This document shows positions 1-12,064 of a DNA stretch of 64,000 nucleotides, in pieces. The stretch covers positions 9,517,956 to 9,581,955 of the forward strand of contig OZ024826.1 in the NCBI GenBank assembly GCA_964016985.1, in the 5' to 3' direction. Under the pieces are notes generated by a model. It searched no databases and was not told the origin of the DNA. It saw only the letters and a program-made list of their open reading frames with translations. Numbering within the stretch: the stretch's first letter is position 1; every line of letters starts with the position of its first letter. The position numbers were made by a program, and so were the translations under genes. Origin of the DNA: Anodontia alba (taxonomy: Eukaryota > Mollusca > Bivalvia > Lucinida > Lucinidae).

Positions 1-1250
1 AAACTGTCAGGTTGTAGAGGGCATTTGGTAGGGTGTCAGGTACAAGAAAGACAACTAACTGACTTGGACCATGAGTTATCTCCCCTTGTCTCGAGAATTG
101 TAAAACTTTTGTGCGAACCATAACTTTAAAACATGTTAAGATATTTTCATGGTATTTCACCAGTATGTATAGGACATTGAGTAGGCATATCACATTCAAG
201 AATGACACTGACTCCATTCTGCAGTTTTCTGCCTTGGTTATTTAAATCTTCTGCGGGCAATAACTCTAAAAATTCTTTAAGATATTTTTATGATACTTTA
301 CCGATACGTAGAGGGCATTGAGTAGGCAGGTGACCTTAAAATTTTCATTAAAATTTATATAGCTGTATTATGAAGACCCTTATGTTGGTTTCAATAATGT
401 TAAGCATTGTGGTATATATAGATCTAAAGTTTTTCTCGGCACCATCCCCAAGTTGGGGCATGACTTTTAAGTCAAGGTCACAGACTTTTCATACAAATGT
501 CATTTCTGCTTATAATGTATTATAAGGACTGACTGATTTCACTAGTATATGGTGATAGTTATAGGGCTAAAGTTTTATTTAGCTCAATCCCTTCACCTGT
601 GCCTGATCTTTGAGGTCAAGGGCTTCATATTATGTGTGATTGAATTTTTTCAATGTTATAACATATAGCATACAACTGCCATCTCCAGAGTCAAAGCTAC
701 ATACTTTGTGCTCTTTAAAAACTGGCGGTAGCGCTGTTCGGGGGTATACGTGCTCCATTTGGCACTTTGTCTAGTTTATTTCGGCGCAAAAACATATATT
801 GTGGGTACTCGATAGTCCCACGGATCTTCAGTCTTAGGACCAAGTGCCCACCTATTTCATGCACAATCTAAAGAACAATTACATATATCAACACCTTGAC
901 AGTTTAATTTTAACAAAAATACAACTTGCTCTACACCAGCAATATAACATCATCAGGTTGCCAAATTTACATGTATGTGAACCCTCCAGTTGATTGGTTT
1001 ATCAGCTATCTGTACTTTCATCTAGTTCCCTAAAATGTATTTTTATCTTTATCTATTACATGTGCTGAGGCTGTTCCAGGGGAAGGGACATTTATTACAG
1101 GGGAGTCGAATTTTCAGGATGAAAGGGGTTAGAGTAAACGGAGAGGAAAAATAAAAAAAAAAAACAACATATATACAGAAAGACATATATACAGAAAGAG
1201 CGCTATTTGTTTCCATAATAATTCCTGATATGGTTGTCTTTCTTTTTACC
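1..1250. other. Intergenic repeat-derived sequence, no gene
   Basis: I see no coding signal. Two copies of a roughly 70-bp segment (about 120-190 and 261-328) share TTAAGATATTTT and GGCATTGAGTAGGCA at a period near 140 bp, the remains of a tandem-core element. A short stretch at 786-830 resembles one arm of the palindromic MITE described below. Confidence 0.6.
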
Positions 1251-2100
1251 CCCATACTTTTGAAAAAAGGGATGTGGATATTATGAACGCCTCCATCCGT
1301 CCATCCGGTTGGCTGTCAGTCCGCGTCCGTCCGCCTGTCCGCACACAGGAATGGCTAGTTAAAAGGCTAATACGAATTATGAATAGTTTCAATGTATTTC
1401 AGTGGGATTTATTCCGTCAGCCATATAAAATCAGTCTTTTTTGTGGCCTACTCTTTATTACGTGGCTATTTGTTAGCCACATAAGTATGATAAAATAGTG
1501 ATGGTAGTTACATAACTATCCATTCACGCTATTCCATGTATCCGTCCATCCATGCCTCTGTCATCCTTCCATTTTTGTCCGTCACGCTATCTCCTCCTAA
1601 GTCACTTGGCGGAATTCAACCAAATTTACTAGATCACTTCCTCTCATGGTAAGTGTGTTTCTCTGCGTCTGTCCTTCAGTGTCCTTGTCTATCCATCTGT
1701 CTATCATGCTATCCTCCTAAACCACTGGGCGGAATTCAACCAAACTGCTACATCACTTCCCCTTATGGAAAGGGTGTGCGTAAGCAACATTATTTTTCTG
1801 TGTGCCCGTCATCCTTCTATCTGTCAAACTATCTCCTTTTAAACCACCGGGCGGAATTCAACCAAACTTACTACATCACTTTCCCCTCACGGTAAGGGTG
1901 TGTAAGAGCAACATTATTTTCCGTGCTCTCGTTATCCATCACTGTCCGTCATGCTTTGTCCTAAATAACTGGGCAGAATTTAACAAAACTTGCTACATGA
2001 GCTCCACTCTGGTAAGGGTGTGCAAGAGCAAGTCCGTCTGTCCGTCAGTCATGCTATTAGCAACATTAGCAAGGAGCGCGGGAATTTGTGATAACGCATT
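1251..2100 (+). repeat. Stem-loop / CCGTC / tandem-core element
   Basis: It opens with an imperfect CCCCCAT...ATGTGG hairpin, followed by TCCGTCCATCC simple sequence. A core of about four degenerate copies of a 110-130-bp unit follows, marked by GGCGGAATTCAACCAAA near 1608, 1728, 1850 and 1970. The architecture matches other elements in the window (16574, 32806, 34931). Confidence 0.7.
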
Positions 2101-2595
2101 CTAGTTTTGTTGTTGTTGTTTTCTTTTCCGAGGCCTTCCTAGACGGGTTGGTGTTGGATCCTCAGCTCCATGAAACTTTCGGCCAATTCTCTCTAGCTAT
2201 CCAAATTGATTTTTCCAATTATTATGCTCCCTGCTCCCAGAAATGTGCTTGCTTCCCAGCTCCCTTAAATAAGTACCATTTCTACCAAAGTCTCTTAAAA
2301 TAATTTCTCCCGAGCTCCCCAGAATCCTTGGTAGGGCCTCTTTTCTGTCCCGGGCAAGTCTTTTACCAAATGCAAACACATGTGCAGAATAGTGCAGATC
2401 AGAGAAGGGGCCAGGATGGAGTACCTGTTCCCATGAAATAAGTGGCTTTGGTTTTCTTGTTCCCCCCAAATCAAAATTTTGGTTTGGTAGTCTCTGTTCC
2501 CCAAAACATAATTCGGCCAGCGCATGTGATTTCCAACGATGTGATAGTGAAGCTACAAATCGGTTTTCCTATCTCCTACAATCCAATCAGAGATT

Positions 2596-2902
2596 GGCCT
2601 CAGTGGCTCAGTCGGATGCGCCGTCCGACTGGAGACCAGGAGGTCGCGGGTTCAACCCCCGCCGAGGTTGGCAACATTCTTTCGCGGAGATTGATCATGA
2701 AATATTTTCTACGGTCATTCTCTCTATTCCGCTGATTCAAGAAGAGCACTTGTCAGTTTCTGGCGAAAGAATGTGCACAATACTGGTTAACCGCTTAGAG
2801 GACTAAGCCTGCCCAGTAAACGTGTGGTTAGGTAAACTGACCGCGCTCGACATGACCCGATTTGGTTGACTGGGCCGTAAAACCTCAACACAAACAAACA
2901 AA
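2596..2902 (+). mobile_element. Full-length tRNA-derived SINE (family 1)
   Basis: The 5' 75 bp are tRNA-like, with an A box around TGGCTCAGTCGGA and a B box GGTTCAACCCC, so it should carry an internal Pol III promoter. The body ends in CAAACAAACAAA. A perfect 13-bp target-site duplication, CCAATCAGAGATT, flanks it at 2583-2595 and 2903-2915. This is the reference copy for the other family members here. Confidence 0.93.
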
Positions 2903-2915
2903 CCAATCAGAGATT

Positions 2916-3132
2916 ACACTAGCGGTCCCATCCATCATCAATTCATATGGACATGCGACTGGCGAAGGCGTCGTCAAACTGCACAGACATGCAGGCTGCT
3001 CTGACCCATCTCTGGTCGCCAATGGTCGATTGTAGTAAATTGCATGCGCTGGCTCAAATTTACTTTGGTGAGCTGTGTTTCTCCAGATTTGGATTTGGAT
3101 AAATGCCCTTGTACCCAGTTCCAACGAACCTC

Positions 3133-3184
<52 letters not shown>

Positions 3185-5190
3185 AAATGACAAAATCACT
3201 ATTATCAATTTTCAAAGGGTCATAGCTCTAAAAGTAGTAAAGCCAGAGTTATGGTTTTTGCAGTCTGCACATCGTTTCAGGGTGCTTTACATTTCTGTAG
3301 TTTTACGAAAATATCTTAAATGGTTTCCAAGTTACGGAGCGGACACGAAAACGGGGAAAACTATGTTTCCCGACCCTATCGGGGTGAAACATAATCACAA
3401 ATTGATATTTAGTATTTATTCAACACCCCTGAAAAGAAATTGACATATTTTGATCATATCCAAATAGTCCAACGTAATTCGATGTCTCGATATTCGGAAC
3501 TGAGAACCGTGATCTGGTACTGGGGTTTGACTGTAGTGTAATATTCTGAAATCCTGAGAGATAGCCGAATGGGATTTTGAAAAAAAAAAATATTTGCATT
3601 TTGTAAAGGGATAATTTTGCACTTTGTAGAGGGATATTTTTTTTTTTTTTTTATAAAATTATATAAAAAATCAGAGCAGCAAGCAACAGTGCTGGCTAAA
3701 AACTGAGTTACATGTGACTGATCCGTTACTGGGAACTTCGCTGTAAGGTAAACTAAACCGGATACCCCTAATACAATTAAAAATAACGCTTTTCTTTATT
3801 TAATTGAGCCATGCCAAACGAAACGGTGCTTGCAGACGTTTTGAAGAATGAAACTTTAAATTCGCAAGCGCAGGCATTCAGAGGGACTTTACCTGAAGGG
3901 TCCCCTTAATGTATACCCCCGTATCCTCACTTTCTTCATTACAAAGTGGGGTTTATAGGGTATTCATTTGTTAATCTGAGTAGCTCATCCCACACAGTAT
4001 GATTGTATCAGAAGTAGATGGTCCGACAAACCAGGAACTGAAGCTATTTTGCACAGGCCATAGGTCCTGCGTTTGATCCTAGCTGCGTCATGAACATTTC
4101 CCTTCCAGGCAGTGTGTGAGATGTTCCTGTTCGGGCTATGTACAGTATTTCCTTTTTGTAACATTTATTTGCTAAGACTATGTTTCGAAGATTTGAATTT
4201 TTCCCAGCAGATACGACGACAATTCTTATTTAGTATGGGGTCATTGTCCCATACCAGCTGTGTGTCTCAATAGCTCAGTTCACTGATGCTCACAGAGTGT
4301 GCGAGAGGTCGTGGGTTCGAGTCCCTAATATTGACAGCCATCCATAAACAGGCATTTTAAAAGACCGGAAAATCTGATTTAGCACATTTCATGCACCACT
4401 TGGATTTGGTTAATACAGTAATTCCCTTTCAACAAAATGCAAGATTTGGCCAGTTTTTTTTTTTTTTTATTCAAATTGTTTTCAAAATTAACAAAGGATT
4501 ACAACAGGATCAGGGATGCATCAATCGTATTTATAATTTACATGTAGGGCCATACATTCTGACTGCTCTTATACAAGGTATTTTTCTAGAATTTAGTTTG
4601 TATAATATCTATGTGCAATGGTCAAAGTGACAATAGAGTCGCAATTTTCAAAGACAAATCATATGAATGTTTTGGGCCAAATACGTGTACACATTCACAA
4701 AAACCAGACATCGAACAGATGGGTGCACCCTCTAACATCTGTAATGGGTTGTGATATGCAGGTGAACAGTCACATGATTTTATTGGTTGGCTTGATTTAT
4801 GAACAACACGAATTGGCCGAAAATTATTGATTACCGGATTTAGTGTGAGATATTACCCGGAGTCTGAGATGCGACATTTGTGCTTTTTTCAATATATTGG
4901 TTCATATTTTATACCAAAAAATAGAGAAAACGTAACCCATTAATTATATGTGTAGCAAATTAAAAATACGTTACAAACCATGAATTTTGTGGTGTTTGAC
5001 CGAAATAGGTCTAGAATTAAGAATTAAGGCCTTTTATAGCTGTTACACTTGCTGACTTGGTTGCCGCCATTTTAAATATGAAACTCTGAAAGTTTAGAAT
5101 AGCAGATTAACAATAGTTGTTTGTGTCAAGGCTTATTTAATGGAAATATTTGATTGTCCAATTTATATATACTTCCCAAAAAGTTAAGGA
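2916..5190. other. Intergenic, no gene; (GA)n and tRNA-like fragments
   Basis: It contains a (GA)n microsatellite at 3136-3181 and poly-T tracts near 3640 and 4448. A tRNA-like fragment at about 4262-4345 has A-box-like TAGCTCAGT and B-box-like GTGGGTTCGAGTCCC, probably a degenerate SINE head. Nothing else was recognised. Confidence 0.6.
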
Positions 5191-5760
5191 AGTTAAAAAG
5201 TCGAGATATTATCATACTCAACATTTGTGTGGTTATATTAAATCCATCAATAAATGTAGGAGCTAGAACGATGACAAAGGTTTTTTTTTTAGTTTTTTGT
5301 TGTTGTTTTTTTTTTTCTAAAAATAACCACAGTGAACTTGACGTTGAGCCCAGGACCCTGGAAGTCAAACTTGCTTGAGATATTGTCATGCCCAACACTA
5401 ATGTGAGATTATATTAAAATCCATTGATAAATGTTGGCACTAGAGCAATGACATTTATTCTAAAAATAGCCACAGTGACTGACCTTGAGCCCAGGACCCT
5501 GAAAGTCAAACTTACTTGAGATATTGTCATACCCAATATTTGTATGGTGTTACATTAAAATCCATCAATGAATGTAGATGCTAGAGCGATGACAAAAGTT
5601 GTTTTTTTTTTTTCTAAAAATAGCCACACTGACCTTGCCCTTGAGCTTAGGACCCTGAATGTCGAGCTTGCTCGAGATATTGTTATACCCACATTTGTGT
5701 GAAATTATATTTAAATCAGTCAAAACATGTAGACACTAGAGCGATGACAAAAGGTGAACG
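5190..5760 (+). repeat. Tandem repeat, about 3.3 units of 130-190 bp
   Basis: Units share GAGATATTGTCAT, AAATCCATCAATAAATGTAG, a CTAGAGCGATGACAAA segment and TTGAGCCCAGGACCCTG. Units differ mainly by internal poly-T runs. It is non-coding and resembles the core of the tandem-core elements. Confidence 0.8.
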
Positions 5761-7930
5761 AACGTACATACGTACGTTATGTGCGTACTTAGGTACGGGA
5801 CAAACCCTATATCCCCTCGCCACTTCGTTGTTCCGTTGTGCGAGGGGATAATAAGTGTAGTTGAAGAGCATACTTCTGAGCATCACTTTCGCAAGTCTTG
5901 ACATTTTTGGGGTGATTATTTGTCAGTCGCTCCAAAGTTGCAAATGGATCGGAGTTAAATTGCTATTGTCCACATGACTATCTCTGACAGCGGAATAACA
6001 GTTGTAGAAAATCCAGGTAACGGCTGTTCATAGCCGCGCTTATCTTGCTGCTATGACATCAGAGTGCTGTTGATGGAGGGTTATCCGTAAAACATGAGCT
6101 GGGCTCTTGTGCAGGCACATTGACAAATAGTTTATACCTATATCAGACGCCCCGGAGCGCAGCATCTAATTAGGGTCTGTTTGCTTAAATAACAGGAAGT
6201 TAGGGGCTGAATGAAACATTTAAAGTCCCTGTTCAGGATCATTTTCCCAGCCTACACCCAGACAATCCACCCAACAGTGCTGCCAGTGCTTTGATTTTAA
6301 TTGTTTGAGCGATTAGTTTCAAAAAGGTGTGAAAACTTTCTTTCTGGATGGTCATAGAACATAATAGGGTCAGCACAAAAACAGTTTAGTCGTGTTAGTG
6401 GACTCAATATATGGGGTCAGACTGCTCAAACAGTTAATTACACCCAGCTCAGACACACCAGACACCGCGCCGCTTCAAATGCAGTCGCCATTGTTTGCAC
6501 AATACAGGTACTGCTTTTCTCAAACCAAATATAAATAGTATCCAGAGAGCCCTTAAATGACTTGTTGACTCTTCCAATTGATGATGCTAGAACAGTCTAC
6601 CAGGTATAAACTGACCCAAAAAATAAACTTAGGCTAACATTTGACGCCATAAGATTTTTACCATACATACATTTCCTCACAAAATATTCTCCCTGAAGTC
6701 CATAATTCAAAGTACCTGTCACTATTATGCAGATATATTCCATACCAAACGCAACATAACAAAATAAAGGGTAAAATGATTCTATTTTCAAAAGGTGCTC
6801 ACTTTTGACAGAGTAATTACAACACAGAGTAGCTGAAACTGGAAGCTTAAGGTTAAAATAACAAATAATGAGAGTTAATAGATAATTAATAAGTGATAGC
6901 AAAATTCAGCGTAATTTGATAGGAGTCCGATCTGACTCCCTCAAAACCACTTGGTCTATAGAGTGTCTTACAAGTACCAACAATCTATGTTTTGAGCAGA
7001 AATATGAAAAAAAAAAAAAAAAATATCTGAAAATTGTCAGTTTTTGGAGGTGAGATTTTCTATATATTTAAATAGGCGTGTTTTCGTAATGGTTGCAGTG
7101 TTTTACGAAGAACTCTTTTACAGCGGGCGTCGCGAGAAGTAAATGTTTACACGCGACATCATCAAACGCGCCCATTTGCACGTTCTACGTTGACGACGTA
7201 ATTTTTTGTAGTTTAATCAGTGACGTTTCCATCAGGTTTAATGGTAAAACGATAACGTCATGTTAGAATGTTGTGTTAAGTATTGCAAATATGTTGTTAT
7301 CCAAACATCAAAACAAAATGACAAACAGTGTAGGTCCTCATATTAAGCCATCTCATCAAGATCTTCATTTTTTGCACAGGTATCTGGTTTTGGTCTGTTA
7401 GTTAAACGTTTCCACATGCTTCATCTTAGTGTAGTTTTACAGTCATGCGCAGCTGGATTAATGACCCGATTCTAACTGATCTGAAATTAGGCAGTTGTTA
7501 AAACCAGTGCTAAGAGGCCTGAACAGTGTTGCAGAAGTCTATTACTATTCATGAATATACTCAATATAACCGAAGCTATTATACTGGTTTTATTTGATTT
7601 TTCTTTTGCTCTCAAATGATCTTGTTACCAAACTTCCTACATTTTTTTGATGACACACGGTCTTTTATGATTAGATTATCTAAAATATTCTTCATATTCA
7701 TACAAATCATTTATTTAAGGATTTGCCCAGTTTATTACGTCTATTAAATCACTGGTAATACAGATTTCGAATTGTCTCTTACAATTTTCCATATGTCTCC
7801 CTTGCATTATATGAGGCAATGTATTTGGAGTCTTTCATACACTTATGTGTATTTTCATTCTAATCAATGTAAGACATATAATAAATCTGGTTCTATACTT
7901 GTATACACAACGATCCATATTTTGGGGGCT
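5761..7930. other. Intergenic, no gene; half-copy of palindromic MITE
   Basis: Positions 6971-7091 match the right half of the palindrome-centred MITE, from CAATCTATGTTTTGAGCAG to its terminus GTTTTCGTAATG, with a poly-A expansion inside. The left half is absent. A short piece near 7325-7380 resembles the CAAACAGTGTAGATCC foldback family. No coding region was recognised. Confidence 0.65.
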
Positions 7931-9033
7931 TTTTTAGCTCACCTGAGCACGAAGTCAATGCCCGTCGTGCGTCGTCGGTCGTGCGGCGTCAACAATTGCC
8001 TTAAAAGCCTACTCCTCCAACACCCCTGTGCCAATTGACTCTATACTTGGTAGGAAGCATCGGGGTGACTTGTAGATAAAAATTGCTAAAATCGTTCCGA
8101 TTGGAAATCCAAGATGGCCGCCATATAGAAAGTCTATTTTTCGCCTCTTCTCCTGAACCGAAAGGCCAATTGACTCCAAACTTGGTAGGAAGCATCAGGG
8201 TGACTTGTAGATAAAAAATAGCTAAAATCTTGCTGATCGGAAATCCAAGATGGCCGCCATGGTGGCCATCTTGAAAATCTATTTTTCGCATCTTCTCCTA
8301 AACCCAAAAGCCAATTGACTTGAAACTTGGTAGGAAGCATCAGGGTGACTTATAGACCAAAAATGGCTAAAATCATTCCGATTGGAAATCCAAGATGGCC
8401 GCCATGGTGGCCATCTTGAAAATCTATTATTCACTTATTCTCCTGACCCGAAAGGCTGATTGACTTTAAACTTGATAGGAAGCATCGGAGTGACCTGTAG
8501 ATAAAAAAAATGGCTAAAATCGTCCAAATCGTAAATCCAAGATGGCTGCCATGACAGCCATCTTGAAAATCCAATGTTTGCTTCTTCTCCTGAACTTAAG
8601 GCCAATTGACTCCAAACTTGGTTAAAAGCATTGGGGTGACTTGTAGATCTAAAGTAGCTTAAATTGTTTTGATCGGTAATATAAGATGTCCACCACGGCG
8701 GCCATCTTGAAACTTTTTTTTTTCGCATATTTTCCTGAACCAAAGGGCCAATTGATATGAAAATTGGTAGAAAGCATCGGGATGACTTATGGATCAAAAT
8801 AGCTAAAATCATTCCACTCGGAAATCCAAGATGGCGGCCATCTTGAAAATCTATTTTTCGCTTCCCTTATCTAAACTGAAAGTCTAATTGACTCGAAACT
8901 TGGTAGGAAGCATCGTGGTGACTTGTAGATCAAAAATAGCTCAACTCGTTCTGATAAGAAATCCCAAATTGCGGCCATGGTGTCCATCTTGAAAATCTAG
9001 TTTGAACTTTTTCTCCTGAACCGAAAGGGCAAA

Positions 9034-9295
9034 GACTGGAGACCAGGAGGTCGCGGGTTCGACCCCCGCCGACGTCGGCAACATTCTTTCGGAGAGATTG
9101 ATCATGAAATATTTTCTGCGATCATTCTCTCCTTTCCGCTGATTCAAGAAGGGCAGTTGTTAGTTTCTGGCGAAAGAATGTGCACAATACTAGTTAACCG
9201 CTTAGAGGACTAAGCCTGCTCAGTAAACGTGTTGTTATGTAAACTGACCGCGCTCGACATGACTCCACTGGGTTGAATGGGCCATAAAACCTCAA
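9034..9295 (+). mobile_element. SINE family 1, 5'-truncated, nested
   Basis: It matches the 2596-2902 copy from GACTGGAGACCAGGAGG to the CATAAAACCTCAAA end, lacking the first 35-40 bp (A box). It sits inside the tandem core of the 7932-11203 element. Confidence 0.9.
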
Positions 9296-9546
9296 AAATC
9301 ATTTGAAGTATCGAGGTGACCTGTAGATCAAAAGTAGCTAAAATCAGTCTGATTGGAAATCCAAGAGGACTGCCATCTTGTTTATGTTTGCTATATTTCC
9401 CTGCCACTGTGCTGTTTATACATGTTTAAAATCACGGTTCTTCAGAAACCACTTAGCCAATTGGCACCAAATTTCACATTGATCCTACTGTTGAAATGTG
9501 ATTGAGAGTTTGATCAAATGATCACGCTTCATTGACTGTCATGCAA

Positions 9547-11055
9547 TATATACTACTCAAAGTTTGATAGGGATCACGTTTTATGTATCAAATTTCGCAG
9601 TGCGAATGTACAAATCCATGACAGAGTTTGCACTCCGTATATTGAATATTATCTTTAGGTGCAACTCGTGCATTTCAGTACTGACAAAAGTGCAACTTTT
9701 CACACTTTGCAAATGCACCCTCAAAATCTTGCGTAACACTGCATTCGAGCGAGAACATAAAAATTGTTAGTTTTCATTTTCTAAGCGTGAAAAAGGTTTC
9801 CATTTGGTTTCTGAAACCCTTAAATGCATCGACGACAATTCAGAAACCGTCTGTCCCAAAGAAATGAACCGTGGAATCTGGCGTCTCTCAACGTCGTGTT
9901 GCTGGGATTCTGAATGTGCCACAGAGCGTGGTATCCCGAACGTGGAATCGTCATCTAACCACGGATATCCTTCACACAGACATGGCGGTTGTCGAGACAG
10001 GGCTATAACTCAACGTCAGGACCGTTTTTTGTTGATTCAATCTCGACGTCAACGGTTCCTGAACGCTACGCGCTTGAATAACGAGTTTAGAAACGGAAAT
10101 GGAGTACGCATCTCTACACAAACAGTCAGAAATTAACTCCATGAGTTCAGACTTAGTGCCAGAAAACCCGCTATACGTGTCCCATTGACGCGACAGTATG
10201 TGCAAGACCGGCTAGACTTTGCCAGAACCCACGTTAGGTGGACAATTCGTGACTGGACACCAGTTCTTTCCACTGATGAGTCCAGATTCTGTCTAGGCTT
10301 CACTGATAAACGTCAGTTGGTTGTGGATAATGTCCAAAGAGCGATTTCGTGACTTGAATGTGGCAGAACATGATCGCTATGGCAAGGGTTCAGTCATGGT
10401 TTGGGCAGGCATTAGCGTCAATGGAAAAACTGACCTGTATGTTGTTGTAACAGGAACGTTAACGGCAGTGAGGTACTGTAATGAGATTCGTGATCAGTTT
10501 GTGAGACCATATGCTGGTGCTATCGGCCCGTCTCCACCGTGCACATGTCACTGGAACGCGAGGTAATCGTGTGTATGGACTGGCCTGCTCGATCATCGGA
10601 CTTGAATCCGATTGAGCATGCGTGGGACATGCTTCAGCCCGACCTATGCAGTCAAGGACTTTACAGGAGCTCAAGGATGCCTTGGTTGCTGAATGGAGAC
10701 CCATTCCACAAAACCGGATACGGACTCTGATTACGAGCATGCGCAGGCGATGTCGTGCAGTAACTGATGCCCGTGGACATCATACGCGTTATTAGGGGAG
10801 TTTGTCTCAACAAATTTAGAAATTTGTGAAAATTCAGTCGCCAAAAACCCTTAGTGTTACGGCACATTTTGGGGTGCCCAAGCGTTTGCTGTTGCCACAC
10901 TTGAATACACTGACATTTGACGAAATGAATTAGTTGAATTAATAAAAGACATGTTTTCTATCATTTTGTATCAATTTTGGATTCAGCTTATTCATTTATC
11001 CAAAAATTATTTTGTATTAAAAAAGTGACCCCTATCAAACTTTGAATAGTATATA
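9547..11055 (+). mobile_element. Tc1-like DNA transposon, non-autonomous
   Basis: Terminal inverted repeats of about 30 bp contain TCAAAGTTTGATAGGG (9555 region) and its complement near 11032-11047, flanked by TATATA. The length is about 1.5 kb. The interior encodes a broken Tc1-family transposase (separate entry). Confidence 0.93.
9804..10790 (+). pseudogene. Tc1-like transposase pseudogene
   Basis: Recognisable in several frames: a helix-turn-helix portion (QRQDRFLL, RISTQTVRN), then DFARTHVRWTIRDW, the first catalytic Asp in STDESRFC, VAEHDRYGKGSVMVWAG, VRPYAGAIGP, and finally MDWPARSSDLNPIEHAWDML. A stop follows TVRN. A frameshift lies near 10318. The segment expected between AGAIGP and MDWPA, which carries the second catalytic Asp (DNARPH motif in the family), is deleted. 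It is therefore inactive. Confidence 0.93.
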
Positions 11056-11248
11056 TTCTTCTTCAAAATTCAGAACTGCTTACATGATGATTTTTTCATC
11101 AGTTACGATGATAGGATTGGAAAAAATGTTGCATAACATCTACATATCTGCAGTGGCTATGTCATTCAGGTGAGCGCCCTATGGCCCTTGGGCCTCTTGT
11201 TGTGTTATTTGTTTCCAAGGGCAACTTTTACAGATTCTGTTTGCATAT

Positions 11249-11823
11249 CTAGGCGACTGGCATATGGAAACAAGTTAACACAATACAGAATGAGACGAAG
11301 AACATGTTAAGTTTTGATGTGACTGCAAGGTTCTCTTCAGGAAAATCGTCACTCGTCGCCTTGCTTGTAACGTTAGACTGGGCTGTAGCATTTGTCTTGT
11401 ACGATACAGTGGTGGTTTTGTTTTCAGATGGCATTTCGTCTGACGCAGAGCCTATACCTGGATTGTCATTACGCTCTGTTATCTCCTCTGTGGATGTTTC
11501 TGAAGCTAAATGTGATAATATTATATCTTCTGTTGACAGATGTCTGCTGATATTGGCTGTGGACGTTTCCTTATAGTGATCGACTGTGGCTTCATCGCTT
11601 CTCGTTGTAAGTCTGGTGAAGTCATAAGCTTTACCTTGTGTTGTGTGGAGTACGTCAGTACTTGTTTGCTGATGTTCTGTAAAGTCATCATTAAATTCGC
11701 TGGTTGATGTGTGAAGTGCTCCGGTATGTGTTTCTTGATTTTCTGTAGTTTTTGTTAAGTGCGGTGCTACTGTTGTAAGTGTGTCCTTGGTCACTATTGT
11801 AGTTGTTGTATACATTTCTTCAT
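11249..11823 (-). CDS. Terminal exon: Thr/Ser-rich stalk and hydrophobic C-terminus
   Basis: 575 nt, with a CTTTTCAG acceptor; it enters in phase 1 and ends at a TAG (11249-11251). About 165 residues are rich in Thr, Ser, Glu and Asp with few hydrophobics, as in mucin-like stalks. N-glycosylation sequons occur at NIS, NKT, NAT and NVT. A repeat of the form LHT-S/T recurs about 24 residues apart. The protein ends SKLNMFFVSFCIVLTCFHMPVA-like, a hydrophobic run of about 17 residues with nothing behind it. That fits a GPI-attachment signal better than a transmembrane helix with a cytoplasmic tail. No clear AATAAA was seen in the short 3' UTR before mobile-element sequence starts. Confidence 0.88.
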
Positions 11824-12016
11824 CTGAAAAGAGTTTATAAATACTTCATTAGCATATGTTGTGTATGAAATTGACAACAAGGTTCTTCTGAAATAATTTT
11901 GAAATAGAATATCGGTCAGTCTGACGCGAAGTAGCTTGAGCAGAGCTGCAAATTACATTTTTATTCACTGTTCATGAGAATACAATTTAACCTAATCTGT
12001 TATTTTCCCTTTCTTT

Positions 12017-12064
<48 letters not shown>

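Larger units (their letters stand above)
7932..11203 (+). mobile_element. Composite tandem-core element with nested SINE and Tc1 insertions
   Basis: The left end reads TTTTAGCTCACCTGAGC and the right end (11166-11203) reads TTCAGGTGAGC...GGCCTCTTG, giving inverted GCTCACCTGA termini. CGTCGTGCGTCGTCGG simple sequence follows the left end. The core at 8032-9010 holds seven units of about 134-147 bp, each with CCAATTGACT, TTGGTAGGAAGCATC and CCAAGATGGCCGCCAT. A remnant unit appears at 9298 after a SINE. A Tc1-like element is inserted at 9547. The right end lies about 45 bp from the CUB-gene stop codon. Confidence 0.85.

Noticed and set aside
2596..2670. tRNA gene candidate
   Set aside because: It has A and B boxes but is the head of a SINE with a tail and target-site duplication, and its cloverleaf is imperfect.
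2885..3208. Open frame with a poly-Ser/Leu run
   Set aside because: It is generated by the (GA)n microsatellite at 3136-3181.
8032..9010. Regular repeats considered as a CRISPR array
   Set aside because: Units are about 140 bp, degenerate throughout and lack short unique spacers. The setting is a eukaryotic genome.
10270..10285. CTGATGAGTCC resembles a hammerhead ribozyme core
   Set aside because: It lies within the transposase codons for TDESRF, and no matching GAAA plus stem arrangement follows at the right spacing.
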